A stretch of DNA of 64,000 bases from Bretschneidera sinensis (Eukaryota > Streptophyta > Magnoliopsida > Brassicales > Akaniaceae): NCBI GenBank assembly GCA_023935145.1, contig CM043700.1:40962620-41026619 (forward strand). The letters are read 5' to 3'. Below, piece after piece: positions 36,101 through 48,900 of the stretch (positions are counted from its first letter, which is position 1; each line of letters opens with the position of its first letter). The notes under the pieces were generated by a model, which saw nothing but the letters and a program-made list of their open reading frames with translations, was not told the origin of the DNA and ran no database searches. A program made the translations under genes and the position numbers.

Positions 36101-37604
36101 GCTCAATGCATTGCTATTGTGATGAGCAGCAGATTCGGATCTGTATTTACTAAAGAGTTAGTCTGATGCAAGCTCAATGACAGATGGGTAAAGTCATAAG
36201 TGCATTATGGCAGAGGCATGGCTCCAGGTATCATCCGGGAACCGTCAAACACTATATCATATCTCAGTAGCTACATTCAACAATCAGTTTGGCTTTTCTG
36301 CTTTATGTGGTTCATTGTCCATACAAGGTTGGAGATTCCATCCCTTTCTTTATGGTGGGAATGACTTGTTTCGGCCATCTTGATTTTAAAATATAGGAAG
36401 TCTTAATTTTCTCCGTGCCCTTCTTGTAATGGTCTGCTTATTGAGTTGATTCTGTGAATGGGTGAAACTGGAAAAAAAATTATGTTATTGATTTTAACTT
36501 GTCTGTAATTAAATTATTAGGAACTAAAAATTAGCATTTTGCAATTATTTGGTACAGTTGTGTTTTTTTACTATTCATGTAACTCTTCGCGTTTTATTTA
36601 TCGTAAGAAAAATCTATCAAAACATTGAAGTTGTCAAGTGCAGTTGAATAAAGTAGTTTTAAGTGCAACAAATAAATAAATTTTTATTTATATGTTTCTT
36701 AATTATTTATATAATTTAGGTTGGTAATTTACTAACTAAAGTTTAAACATTTGATTACTTAAATTTATGATACTTAATTGTGTAATTTTTTTAATAATTA
36801 TGTATGTAATTATCTTGTTCCTTTTAACTTAAAATCTTGACTTTGCTATTGTACATAATAATCATAAAATAAAACAAACTTTACGTTCAAGTGAAAAAGC
36901 TGGAAAAAAACTTTTATCATGTGCTTGATAGTGCAGAATTGAGGCTTCAAAAGTGCAATTGTAAGGATAAAATGATGTTTCTTACAATTTCCATTTTAAA
37001 AACTAAACATATTCGTTTTATTTTATTTTATTTTATTTTCTAAGTTTTAATTCGAATTGCTAGCGGTTTGTGTGAACCTAATCGAAATTTTTTAAATTTT
37101 TTGTGCATATCATTTAGGTTCATAAATTATAAATCTATTATTGAGGATCCTCAAATTATCTGTTAATTATATTCTAAATCTTTCAAATTTTGTTAAACGA
37201 CGAAATTGCCTAAAAAGAATAACAATACAAAGAATTTGATTTTTTTACATACATAAATATAATTGTGATGTACGATAAGAATAAATCTACAAAAAATTAG
37301 TATTGAAAAATATTTTTATTTTTCATTAATAATAAATTGGAAAACCACAATAAAATAGCACATGAGTGAAGAATTTACAAAAAAAATATAATGGATACCT
37401 CAAAATGATTCATATGGTTCATTATTTTGAAAAATGATATGTTAAATTAATGAAAATTAAAAATTTGAGAACTTGTAACATCAAATTCATAGTTTATAGG
37501 CTTTACTGCAATGAGTCTAAAGTTAGTGGACCTCAAATGTAATTTGTCCAAATTTGAAAACACGGCAAGCCGACTCACTGGCAATCCTTCATAACAATCT
37601 ATGA
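36101..37604. other. GCP5 3' flank and AT-rich intergenic DNA
   Basis: The first few hundred bases are the probable 3' untranslated region of GCP5. From about 36480 the sequence is strongly AT-rich without genes or clear repeats. Confidence 0.4.
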
Positions 37605-37640
37605 TTAGGGTTTTGGGTTTTAAGCATAGAACTTTATAAG
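37605..37640 (+). promoter_or_regulatory. Telo-box and TATA-like sequence upstream of TOM7
   Basis: TTAGGGTTTTGGGTTTT at 37605 contains the inverse of the AAACCCTAA telo-box, a motif known from promoters of plant translation and organelle-biogenesis genes. ACTTTATAAGAG follows at about 37630, some 40 bases before the start codon. Role inferred from position. Confidence 0.45.
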
Positions 37641-37672
37641 AGAGAACAAGAGGGAGATCAAACTAAATTCCA

Positions 37673-37891
37673 ATGGCGTCTAGGGTTTCAGTTAAGAGCA
37701 AAGGGAAGGGATCGAAGGGAGCGAAGGGAGCGGAGGAGAGATCGACTATGCAGTGCGTGAAGGAGTGGAGCACGTGGACCCTGAAAAAGGCCAAAGTCAT
37801 CTCTCACTACGGATTCATCCCTCTGATCATCATCATCGGCATGAACTCGGAGCCCAAACCCCAGCTCTATCAGCTTCTCAGCCCCGTCTGA
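37673..37891 (+). CDS. TOM7: Mitochondrial import receptor subunit TOM7
   Basis: A single-exon gene of 72 codons plus stop. The basic, glycine/lysine-rich N-terminus (SKGKGSKGAKG) is followed by VKEWSTWTLKKAKVISHYGF, a membrane segment (FIPLIIIIGM, about 48-57), and the family's conserved ending MNSEPKPQLYQLLSPV. Length and every block match plant TOM7-1. TOM7 is a small tail-anchored subunit of the outer-membrane translocase that stabilises the TOM40 channel complex. The ATG is the first in frame and lies just after a TATA-like sequence. The C-terminus is complete. No sign of decay, and no introns, as in its relatives. Confidence 0.96.
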   Translation: MASRVSVKSKGKGSKGAKGAEERSTMQCVKEWSTWTLKKAKVISHYGFIPLIIIIGMNSEPKPQLYQLLSPV

Positions 37892-38467
37892 TTTGTTTAC
37901 TGTCATCAATCATCTGCGGTTTGACTTGTTATGTATTGAGTCACTGCCTATTTGTCGAATCTACATGGTTTTGATAATGGATCTTTGTGTAGTTTATGGA
38001 TCTATTAGTTTATATATATGAAATTTTGAATTTTATTTCCATTGCCTATATTCGTTTATTCGTGATAATGACGTTTATTTGTGATGTTTGACGTGATTGA
38101 TCATGTGTATGGGTTTATGGATATGGGTAAGTTCTGTTTGGTTCCCCTGGAAAATATGGGAAAAGTGAAGGAAACGATGTTTAGTCTCTGGGCATTTTTA
38201 ATGCTTCTTGGTTATGTATGATCTCAACACTGATTGAATGGCTTGCTTATTAATATGGTGGTAATTTTGTGGTGTATGAGTTGAACTGACTTAAACTAAT
38301 TTAAGAGTGCAGGTGTCACTGGTACGTTTATTTTGTTGTGCATCTTAATCATGTAAGAATATGAAAGTTTAGGTCTTATATGTGTTGGGTCCAAGTCCAA
38401 CTCTGTATAGTTGGTTTCCCTTGGGCTAAATAGTAATGTAGAACTAATTTTACCAATATTAATTGTG
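37892..38467. other. TOM7 3' flank
   Basis: AT-rich, with no gene. The first 150 bases are the likely 3' untranslated region. Confidence 0.4.
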
Positions 38468-38795
38468 ACTTGAAGCAAGAATTGTATTCTTTCAAAAGGG
38501 ATGAATGGAGAATTTGGGGTTATAAATGATGGAAATCTCAACATGTTTGAATTTTTGTTCTTTTCTCTGCTTGCTGTTTCAATTAAATAAACATGTATTG
38601 TAGATTAGGAACCTGATCTTTAGCAATTGCAACTTGAATCAAGGATTGTATTATTTCAAAAGGGATGAATGAAGAACTTGGGGTTCTAAATGATGAAAAT
38701 CTGAACAGTTTTGTATTGTTATTGTTTTCTCTGCTTTCTGTTTTCATTATATAAACAGGTATTGTAGATTAGGAACCTGGTGTTTAGTTGTGTTG
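38468..38795. repeat. Imperfect tandem duplication, about 164-bp unit
   Basis: ACTTGAAGCAAGAATTGTAT at 38468 recurs as ACTTGAATCAAGGATTGTAT at 38632. Both copies contain TTTCAAAAGGGATGAATG and end with GTATTGTAGATTAGGAACCT. Substitutions are scattered. Non-coding. Confidence 0.9.
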
Positions 38796-39117
38796 ACATT
38801 GGCAAGTTAATTTTTTATTTTTCTAATGCTTTTGTGTGTTCTGTGTTTGTGTTGTCTGCTTTTTCTGTTTGTGAGGCTTTTGTCTAATTTGCTTCAGTTT
38901 CATGAATATTAATGGAAAGAAAACAAAATGAAATTCATGGTCTTACATTTGAACTTAAACAAATATATGTATTGAGCTAGTTGGATATGGCTTTCATGGT
39001 TTGCAAACAATGTGGAAGTGATATTAATAGTGGTTTGTAGGGGATCTTTTCTTCAAAATTTGATAGGCTACTTACAATTCTTTTATGCATTATAGAAAAG
39101 TAATCTGAAGAACGGTA

Positions 39118-39319
39118 AACTTGAGTGTAATAAATTGGGATATTCACGGATGCTATGGGAATGGTTTTGGTACAAGCTATCATGAGATAAAGAGAAATAT
39201 GAGTACGATCTTTGTGGAACTTGGGTTTAATAAATTGGGCTATTCACAGATGCAAGGGGAATGGTATTGGTACACATCTATAATGAGTGGATAAAGAGAA
39301 ATATGAGTACCATTTCGAA
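39118..39319. repeat. Imperfect tandem duplication, about 100-bp unit
   Basis: AACTTGAGTGTAATAAATTG (39118) and AACTTGGGTTTAATAAATTG (39218) begin two copies that both end AAAGAGAAATATGAGTAC. Non-coding. Confidence 0.9.
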
Positions 39320-41330
39320 GGTAAATACAAGCCATGCTATGATTGCTTTGTCAAATTATGAAGTAAAAGGTGGGAGAATTATACTTTTTGTGATAGCTAG
39401 CTATTTTGCCTTATTGTTCTAATGGTTGTATGGATTGAGAGATTGTGACATCCATGTGGATTGAGAAAGATACAAGTATTCATGTTGTAACCGGTTGCAT
39501 CTAAAGTTGATGCGAAAGATTGAGATGTTATGATTGGGATTCCATTAATTTCTGATGGCTCGGAATTTTGTTGGTCTAAGATTTTTGTGTGGCGTCGTTC
39601 AGCGTTGTACTGAGCATGTTTCCCTATTTTTGTTAGAATTATGGATTTATTATATAAGAATAAGAAGTCTTGTCTATATTTAAACTGTGTTTGGAATTGT
39701 GTTTACTTTCTTTTGGCTGCTCTGAGAAACTGGAGATAGGAAAAAGAAGGAAATCCTTGTTTCATGCTTCTTGTTATGTCCGGAACCCTTGTTCATCGTG
39801 ATGCCGTGTTAGGTTAGTTTCAATCTGTTCAAAACATAGGCCGAATTTGATACATGGATTGTTATCTTCTTGTTTTAGTGTGTCAGTTAAGAAATCATGA
39901 CGTGATGAGTTGGTTAATGTGGTTTCATTCACCTTGAAAGTATGCTATACATCTGTTTGCATATGGAACTATTAATATAAGATGAGATGAATGATAGATG
40001 TTGTTTTCTTGGGGTCAGAAATAATGAAAAATATATTCAACTTTTGTTTTTCTTTTTTCTTCCTGAATAATTTCTCTGCAATCATATGAATAATTTATTG
40101 GTCTGTATGAAGTCATTTAGTTGCCAATAAAACTGAGGAGAAAAAAGGAAAGTAAATTTCAAACTTTCTTGATAACTAAAAGTTACTCAACTTATCTTTG
40201 CTTCATCTTGGAGTAGTGGAGTGCACAAATGTTGATGTGCATACTTGACACATAAAACTGGTAAGATCCTATCGAAGTCCAGTTATGTGGTAACACCTTC
40301 CTAGCCTCCTAGCATATATTTCTTTGTACGAATAATTAAAATCTTTGGACCCTCAGGAAAATGAAGCAAAGTAGCATCTGATTTCATATGTTCTTATAGC
40401 TCAGTTCTTAGAAGCGTCAATTACCCCCTTGAGGCTTATAGTTGTTTCCGCAAAGCCCAAGGTTGTACTTCGATCTTTTTTATATTGGATCTACTGTATT
40501 TTCTGTGATGATGCATTATTTTGATGGGTTGACCTCAGAATTTTGTTCATTTTCTTTATCAAAAAAAAAAAAAAAAAAATTGTGTTCATTTTATAATTGG
40601 GTCATTGCTACTAGTATTAAGTTTTACACATTTAATTTTTTTTTCTCTTGGCAATGCGATCCTTTTCTTCATGATAGGGCAATGTGATCCTTTGCTGGAT
40701 TGGGGCAGCAATTTGTGACACTGCTGTCAGTTTCGGCTGAAAGGCATAAATTCAGGTTTTGGTGGTTTTGTTTTGTTATCCTGTGTTTAAAGCTTGGTGC
40801 ACTCCTTTTTTTTATATTTATTTTGTTATTGATGTGTGTGCCTATTCATATCGGTCTGTTTATTATTCTTCTGTCCTGTTGCTTGAATTATTTGAACCAC
40901 TGTGAAAGGAGTGAGCTCCTGTCTTCAGAATCTCTCTGCATAGCTGCCTACTGCATATATAATACAACTGAGTTTGCAGTTCTGCATTAGGATACAAGAG
41001 CCCAACGCAGTAGCGATTGCGTGAATGCATCAATTTTTAAAAATTGTGTAAAGGTTGAAAGTATTTTTATATTTCAATAATAATAATACATATATATACA
41101 GCTATGAGTCAATCAACTCTTGACTTGTTTATTAAGTGTGCAAGGTTTCTTCTTAAATTGGAAAATGCTCTGGAACTTGAAAGTTAAAAGAGTTAAATAT
41201 TTTATTTCTGTGCTCTCACTTGCAAATCTAAACCTTTGATAGGTAATCGTTTGCTTACACCTACTTTGTTTATAAGGTGGAGAGTCTTAATAAGTTAGTG
41301 ATTTTTTTGTAAGAATTGGGCTAAAACCCT
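39320..41330. other. Intergenic DNA without recognisable genes
   Basis: AT-rich, with an A-run of about 18 bases at 40562. A 96-codon hydrophobic frame near 40700-40990 does not resemble any family I know and lies in T-rich sequence, so I do not call it. Confidence 0.35.
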
Positions 41331-41334
41331 TGTC

Positions 41335-42065
41335 TTGTTTGAATGTGATTCATCACATTATTGATTACATTACATTTCAATATGTTCTACTAATGTAATA
41401 GTAATTACATTAAAAAATAATAAATTACATTAATTTATCCGAGGTTAGTTCATAGTTATATTTACTGTATCTAATTTTTAAAATATACATTTACTTATTT
41501 ATCGTTAACTTTTTTGTCAATCAATTTTAAAAATCCAGTTAAACTTTATGCTAATTTAGCAAAACTTATTGAAAACCTTATTTTACTCATAATAATTTCA
41601 ACCAGTCAAAGTTTGGATACTGCTTGAGTAAAAGATTTGACCGGATTTTGAAATTATTAAGAGTAAAATTAGGTTTTCAATAAGTTTTGATGAGTTGGCA
41701 TAAAGTTTTATTAAATTTTGAACTATTGACTAATGAAAAGTTAACAGAAAACTAACAACAGGTAGCTAAGTGTATATTCTAAAAACTATGTGAGGTAAGT
41801 GTAATCATAGATTAACTTCGAGTAGGTTAATGTAATTTACTCTAAAAAAAATGTAATAGTAATTACGTTAGACAAGTGAAATATTCTCAATTCCATTACA
41901 TGTTAGCTAAATTCAATCTAAAATGCATTTGACAACATAAATTTTGTCATATGATCCACACATTCATTTATCATGATAAGAGTTATAACAATAGAATGTG
42001 ATTCATCACATTATTGATTATATTACATTTCAATCTGTCCTACCAAACATAACATTAGAATGAAA
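41335..42065. mobile_element. Large foldback element (arms about 230 bp) and flanking copies
   Basis: From about 41395 to 41873 the sequence is nearly a palindrome. AAAACTTATTGAAAACC at 41563 faces GGTTTTCAATAAGTTTT at 41672, TTTTACTCATAATAATTTCA faces TGAAATTATTAAGAGTAAAA, and outer segments (GTTAACTTTT/AAAAGTTAAC and AATTACATTAA/TTAATGTAATT) also pair. The centre is about 50 bases around GGATACTGCTTGAGTAAAAG. Outside it, GAATGTGATTCATCACATTA occurs at 41340 and again at about 41995 in direct orientation. No coding capacity. The class is uncertain; it resembles a non-autonomous DNA transposon. Confidence 0.75.
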
Positions 42066-42559
42066 CTTCAAGAGCGAACTTGATAAAATTCTTGGTGTAA
42101 AGCTATTTAAAAAATAATAGATAGACTAAGAGGGGAAGCTTTGAGTAGTGAAAGTAGACTCGAAATTAAGGTCCAATTACTTTAAACGGTGTTTGCAATC
42201 TCTCTATCTCCTAAGTTCTTTAATTTTCAGCACTTAGCTATTATTGAATGTTTGAGATTGGTGCTTGCATTCTTGCGTGAGTAGCTGGTTTGTTAGCTTG
42301 AGCTATCTATCGTTTATGTTTTGCTTAAAACTCTATTCCGTATTTGTTTTCAAGCAAAAAGTTTCAAGCTTTGTTAAAAGCTTTTAGATTTTCATAAACA
42401 TGATCCACCCCTTTTTGCGTTGTGTTATTAGAACAATCACCTGATTAAATTTACAAAAACGTTTAACTTAACTAAAATTAAATGTCAATGACAATGTTGT
42501 TGAGTTTTAATATTTTTTTTTACTATTTTTGTATAAATTTCTAATTGAGTTGATTTTCA

Positions 42560-42815
42560 ATAAAGGTGATCAAACATTCTGTCATATCAAGTTTAGGTTG
42601 GGTTCTTAAATCTAAATCTAAGTTTGCAAATTACATTGGTCGGAATGTATTTTGGATCGAGTTTTATAAATTTTTTTTATTGAATTGGTTTTCACTAGAG
42701 ATGATCCAAAATCTTGCCAATCAAGGTTCGAGTCATGCTCTTAAGTCTAAATTTAAGCCAACAAATTATGTTGGGTTGAGCTTATTTTGGATCGAGTTTT
42801 ATATCTTTTTCCCAA
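42560..42815. repeat. Imperfect tandem duplication, about 145-bp unit
   Basis: Two copies each contain GGTTGGGTTCTTAAATCTAA or its variant, a TTGG segment, and TTTTGGATCGAGTTTTATA (at 42648 and 42785). The 84-codon open frame across them follows from the duplication and is not a recognisable protein. Confidence 0.75.
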
Positions 42816-43740
42816 GCTAATCCAATAGTTTGATATCTTTCATTTTAAAATTTTATTTTTCGTTTTTACTATTAAAAATTATTTAAATAAATATATTTTT
42901 TGACATCTTCAATTTAAAAAGTAACAAATTGTTATAATTTACATATTTACCTAAATAAATTCATTATGTACCATATAAATATTAGATTATATATATATAT
43001 ATTAAAATAAATAAAATATATTAAATATTAACTATGGGTCCATTTTTACATAATCTCAAGCTAAAGGTATATTCTTTTTCTTCAACCTTGTAAAAAGTCA
43101 AAGTTAGATAGAGTCAAACTTTCGAATCATCTAATTCATAATCAATTATAGTCTTCACTAACTCGTTAGAGTTTAAGTTAGTTGTTCTCTTAATTGATCA
43201 TATAACTTATGAAATATTTTTTACTTGACCCATTAATTTAATAAGTAATTTTTTTATTATTAAAAAATGAATCAAATAAAGTTTAAATCATCTCAAACTT
43301 TTAATCACTTGAATACAAATCATTTTGTATTTAGGTTGTTTCGTGTTCAAATTATTTTAATTTGTGTATTTCAAGTTTTATTGTTTCAATATTTGAATTG
43401 CGTTAAATTTAAGTTATTATATATTTTAATATATTTTCAGGTTCGTTGCATCCGATTAGGCAAGATTTTGCAATAAAGTTCTATCCCATTGTTGCATTTA
43501 AATTTCCCAAAATATCCCTAGTCCACCTTCCAAATTTGAGATAATACCATATATTTGGCTTTCCAACTTATTACTGCACTAAATTCTAACATGATTAAAC
43601 ATTTACTCCACTTTATAGAAGTGGAAGTGTAAAAGGTAGAAACATTTTTCAGACAAGGAAAAACAGACAAGGAAAAACAAAAGGCAAAATGGTAACTTAC
43701 ATAATCCACAATTTATTACAAAAATAAAAATATTTAATAT
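42816..43740. other. AT-rich intergenic DNA
   Basis: No gene or clear repeat recognised. Confidence 0.35.
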
Positions 43741-45973
43741 TAGATATTTAAATCAGTTCTTGTAATTTTTTCCTCTACTCTCATTTCTTCTTTTTCTTTT
43801 AGCGAGGAAAACGAAGCAGAGGGAATTGCGTGCGAAAGAGAAAATGAAACAGAACAGAACAATCTATAACGCATTTGTGATCGTACGATCCACGCATTCT
43901 CTTTAATCAACGGATTTGATCTCGTCATCGTCCAGATCTCTGATCTTTGCCTGTAATCTGTCTCCCTCTCTGTTCTTCCACTGCACTTATATGTACCTAT
44001 TGTTTGTTTTTTTCTTTCCATTTTTGGATCGATCCCCTTTTGCTAATTGGATCGTGCCGTGTTACTGGTTTGTTTTGTTGTCCATATCTTGTTCGGACTT
44101 TTTATTGCTTTAGTTAGCTCATGTTTGGATTCTGGTAAAAAAGAAAAAAAAATTTATGTATATGAAGAAAATGTACTTTCAGTTTTTTGGAAGTTGATAT
44201 GCGATTTCAGCTTTGTTTTGCTTATAATTTTGTCACAGTTTCCCATCGGCCGTGGCTGATGATATGTTTGTTCTTCATTTAGCTATTGCTTTGTGTTTGG
44301 TTCCATTGGGTTTGTTTGGGTCTCTGTTATTCGCAGCTACTATTGTTTGTTCCCTGAACATTGTGTACGTTTTTTTTTTTTTGTTTTCTTCGGTTTTCAG
44401 GAATATGTTTTTGTCTTTTTTTTGGTTTATAGACGCATTTAGATGTTTTATTTGTTGAAGAATATATATATTTACTTGCTGATTTTTTTTCTTTACAATG
44501 CTATGTATAGATCGAGATATTGTCAAAGAAATCTTTATGAATTTTCAATGTTTTGCAATCTATGGTACTGACCAGGGGAAGATGGATAGAAACATTAACT
44601 TTCTCAATTACTCTTTTGTGTTGGTTTATTTCCGGATAATATAAAAATGAAATGGATCTTAATAAAGCCCAAGTCTGCTCTGTATTTTAAGTTTCCTTTT
44701 CTTCTTTTAACCTGCAATTTTTGTTTTTGGTCCTCCTTGGGTTATAGGATTGTTTGAGAACTTTGACCAGAAGGTTTATCTTATTAAAAAAAATTCCTTT
44801 TTTCCAAGTATATAAATCCATAGACTAGCTTGTTTTCTACAAAGGGAAGTTTTAATTAATTTATTTATTCACACAAGTTTCTTTGATTTCCAAATTTTCA
44901 TTTGTTCATTTCTAGAAATGATGCATTGCATTTCTCTTATCTAGCAGCATCTGATATGGGGCTATCAAAATTGGAACTTAGAACAACTGGGTAGCTCTTG
45001 CATGGTGGTGAGACACTCCAGAACCATTTGATTTTAGCGAAGAAATATCCAGTGAAATAGGTCAGTATATGTTTGAGATGTTATGTGCTGTTATACTATG
45101 ATCTGTATTGTCATTACACATTGCTGTAGGACTTTTATGCATAATTGAAAATCTTTTCACTTATCAATGAGAAAAGTTTTGAATTGTGGTTTTGGTTTTC
45201 AAGAGAGAGCTGATATAATTTGTTGACTATATATGAAGTTGAAATTTTACAATTAGACAGAGTGGATTTTTTCCCTAATTGGAGCCCTAATTCCCCTTCA
45301 CGCCACACCTGGTTTTGACAACAATTATCTCAAACCCCTTGGTGTAGATAATTTTGTTTTTTGGTTTGCACCCCCTTGGTGCTTTTTTATACAATTTTAC
45401 TTATAATAGAAACAATTATCTCAACCCACCAAGTAATAAGGTTGTGTAACTCGTGTGACTTTTATTAACAGAGCCACTGAAAAGTATTTGGTTCTTACGT
45501 ATGAGGAAGTTTTAGGACTTAATTGTTACAGTTGAAAGAATAGGGACTAAATTGAGAGATATAGAAGTTCAGGACCAACAGTGATATTAGCTTCTTTTCT
45601 ATGTGGACTAGTTGAGGCCGTTAGCCTTACTGATTCACTTTTTATTTTTCCTTTTTGAGTTTGGGTGGCAGGGAGAATCTTCGTTGTTAGTTTATTAGTT
45701 CTTCCCAAAAGTGTTGCACCCACTAATATAGTACTGTTGAAATTATTATGCTATCTTTCTTGCACGTTTCTACTTCCAAGCAATCTTTGGCTCTGAAGCT
45801 GCAAGTCTGTTGCCTGTATATGTTCTTGTTTACTTGTAACTTTTTCTTTTAAAAAAAGCATGGTCTCTTGAGCTTTTATGACTTGGTTTGGTGAAATAAA
45901 AAATGCAGTTCTAGCTCCATGGTTCATATCTTGACAGCTGAATATCTTGTATAGGTGGTTAAGATCTATTCAG
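43741..45973 (+). other. Probable MBD2 promoter, 5' untranslated exon and leader intron
   Basis: A change to less AT-rich sequence at about 43800-43960, with GATTTGATCTCGTCATCGTC, looks like a 5' untranslated exon. An acceptor (CTTGTATAG) at about 45954 precedes the MBD2 start codon by 19 bases, which suggests an intron of about 2 kb in the leader. Small hydrophobic open frames on both strands within it are not convincing genes. The positions of the first exon and its donor site cannot be fixed by eye. Confidence 0.4.
45338..45410 (+). mobile_element. 73-bp L1 3' stub with target-site duplication, upstream of MBD2
   Basis: GGTTTGCACCCCCTTGGTGC followed by TTTTTTATACAATTTTACTT and ATAATAG is the L1 3' terminus. 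The flanks are AACAATTATCTCAAACCC (45320-45337) and AACAATTATCTCAACCC (45411-45427), an L1-sized duplication with a single one-base indel. Confidence 0.8.
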
Positions 45974-48900
45974 ATGCAGTCACATCCTGAAAAAGAGTCC
46001 ATTACGGTGAAAAAGGAAGCAAATGACTTCACTGGTTCAAGTTTCACAGGTCACCTGGAAAGTACTTCCCAGGAACCTATAGGTGCTTCTTCTTCTTCGT
46101 CGTCTTCATCTTCTTCTTTCTCATCTTCATCATCGTCAGAGGGTACACCAGATGAAGATGACGAACTGACAGGAAACGCCTCTAATCAGTTGGTGCTTTA
46201 TAATCCCGGGAGCAATGATACAGGAGAAACCGAAGCTGTCTCTGATCCTGATCCTTTCCGGTTCCAGCCTCTGCGATACCCAAGACACTCAATGCCATCT
46301 AGAGTTTTGCCATCTGTTGGGGCTTTCACTGTCCAATGTGCCAGCTGTTTTAAATGGAGGCTCATCCCAACAAAGGAGAAGTATGAAGAGATACGTGAAT
46401 ACGTTCTCAGAAGGCCTTTTGTCTGCGAAACAGCTCGTGAGTGGCGGCCTGACATATCGTGTGATGATCCAGCCGATATCTCTCAAGATGGCAGCCGGCT
46501 CTGGGCAATTGATAAACCCAGTATTGCTCAACCCCCACCTGGATGGCAACGGCTACTGCGAATAAGAGGTGAAGGAAGTACCAAGTTCGCCGACGTGTAT
46601 GTGTCCTTCTTGTTCTAGATATATTTCTTTAAAAAATTTATTAGAATTTCTGTTTGTTGGTAACATAGATTATGCTCAGCTCCTGTAATTGAGAGAGAGA
46701 GAGAGAGAGAAGTATTCATGGGGTAGAAATATAATAGGATGTGGTATGATCCACACAGTGTTACAGATATTTTGTGTGTGTGTGTGTGTACGAGAGAGTG
46801 AGAGTGAGAGTGAGTGAGAGAGAGGAAGGGGGAGAAAGAGAGGGGTGGTGTGTGTGCATGCATGTGTGTATCTACGTGTGGAGAGAAAGAGGAATTAGTG
46901 ATGGATATGAAGAGGGATGGTGAGGTTGACACATAGGCTTTGGATGTTCATCGTGTCTGCTAGATCTTTTTCCATTTACAATCTATAATGGTTCTTATTT
47001 TCTGTTCGATTCTAATTTGTTTTGAGTCTGGCTCTTATTTATTATTTCCCAATTGTTAGAAAAATAGGAGCATATATTTAATTTACAAATATACAATAGT
47101 ATATATAGTGGTACTAAGAGGTAGATATGGCAAGTATAAATTTATAATAGGAATAGAGTTTCTTAATTATATTCTAGCACCCCTTCAAACTCAAGGTGGT
47201 AAAGTGCATGCCAGCTTGAGTTTGTCAACTAACTCATAAAAGCGGCCATGTAACTGAGCTTTAGTAAAGATAGTAGCAATATGATCATGAGATCAAACAG
47301 AAACAAGGCGAATGGTACCACGGTCGATGTGTTGGCGAACAAAATGACAATCATTCTCACTGTGTTTGGTTTGTTCATGAAAAATATCATTATAAGCAAT
47401 GGCCATGGCACTCTGATTATTGCAATAAATAATAGTGGAAGCTAAATATGTAACACCCATATCATGTAGTAACCAACGAATGCAGAGAAGTTCAGCAGCA
47501 GTATCAGCAATGACTCGATATTCTGACTCAGTACTAGATCTAGAAGTAATAGTTTGTTTTTAGCTGCGCCAGGAAATAAGAGTCACCCAAGAAGAAACAT
47601 AAACCAGTGGTAGAGCGTCGATCAGTAGGATCCTCAACCCAATCAACATCAGAATAGGGATGTAACTCAAGAGAAGACTATGAGGAGAAATGTAAGTCAT
47701 GAAACAAAGTACCTTTGACATATCGAAGGATGCGAAGAACAACAACAAAATGAGTGGTACGAGGTGCAAACATAAATGACTAACAATATGAACAGCATGA
47801 GCAAGATCATGACGAGTCACGGTGAGATAGGCCAAGCTCCCAACCAACAGACGATAAAGTGTAGGATCACTAAGAAGTTGACCATTAGTAGAAGTGAATT
47901 TGACATTGGCCTTAAGAGGAGTAGAAGCAACCTTGTAATATGTTAAACCAGCTCGAGTAAGAAGATTAGAAGCATACTTAACTTGAGATAAATAATAACC
48001 AATGGAATCAGAGGATAATTCAAGACCCAAAAAGTAGCTACGAGAACCCAAATCCTTCATTTCGAATTCTTGACTAGGAAAATCATTGAGCTCAGAAATA
48101 CCCTGTGTATCATCACCTGTCGTGATCATATCAACATGCAAGGGAAGAAAAATGTAACCTCGTTCGGTTTTCTTTAGAAAAAGGGTTGTGTCATAAAGGC
48201 TTGAAGTGAAACCAAACCAGCTGATAGTGGAGCTAAATTTTGCAAACCAAGCTTGTGGAGCTTGCTTGAGACCATACATAGACACACTTTATCAGGTGGT
48301 GATCATAACCAAGAGGGGATTGCATGTAAACTTCTTCATCAAGATCACCATTGGGAAAGACATTTTTGACATTCATTTGAAACAAATTCTATTTCCATAC
48401 TGCGGCAATAGCAAGCAAACTACGACCACATGTAAGACGAGAATTCGGAGCAAATGTTTCTTCATAGTCAATACCATATTCTTAAGCATAACCTTTAGCA
48501 TCAAGACTAGCTTTATACCGCTCCACTGACCCATAGAACAAGTTTTTATTTTATAGACCCACTTACAACCAATTGCAATTTTACATAGGGTAGATCAACC
48601 AAGTCCCAGGTATGAGTTTTAGCAAATGCCTGAAGCTCGTCATTCATTGCTTGTTGCCAAAGAGGATCAAAATGGGCTTCCCGATAAGATTGAGGTTCAT
48701 ATAAAGAGGCAATGGCAGAATGACAATGATAATCTCGAAGATGAGCAAGTGGTTTACTTACCCAAGAAGAAAAACGACGAATAGTCAAGTTCAAAGACTC
48801 GAGAAGATCTGGACTAGAACCATCAGAAGGAGCAGACTCTGCACACTGAACCGTAGTAGTGTCAGAAGAAACCTATGGGAGCTCAATTACATTTTCAGAA

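Noticed and set aside
40700..40990. A 96-codon hydrophobic frame.
   Set aside because: T-rich intergenic DNA; no signal or domain pattern and no splice context.
43740..44526. Several 60-93 codon frames on both strands.
   Set aside because: They fall in the presumed MBD2 leader region and overlap one another; none resembles a known protein.
46615..46932. Minus-strand frame of 105 codons rich in S, H, T.
   Set aside because: It is a translation of GA and GT microsatellites in MBD2 intron 1.
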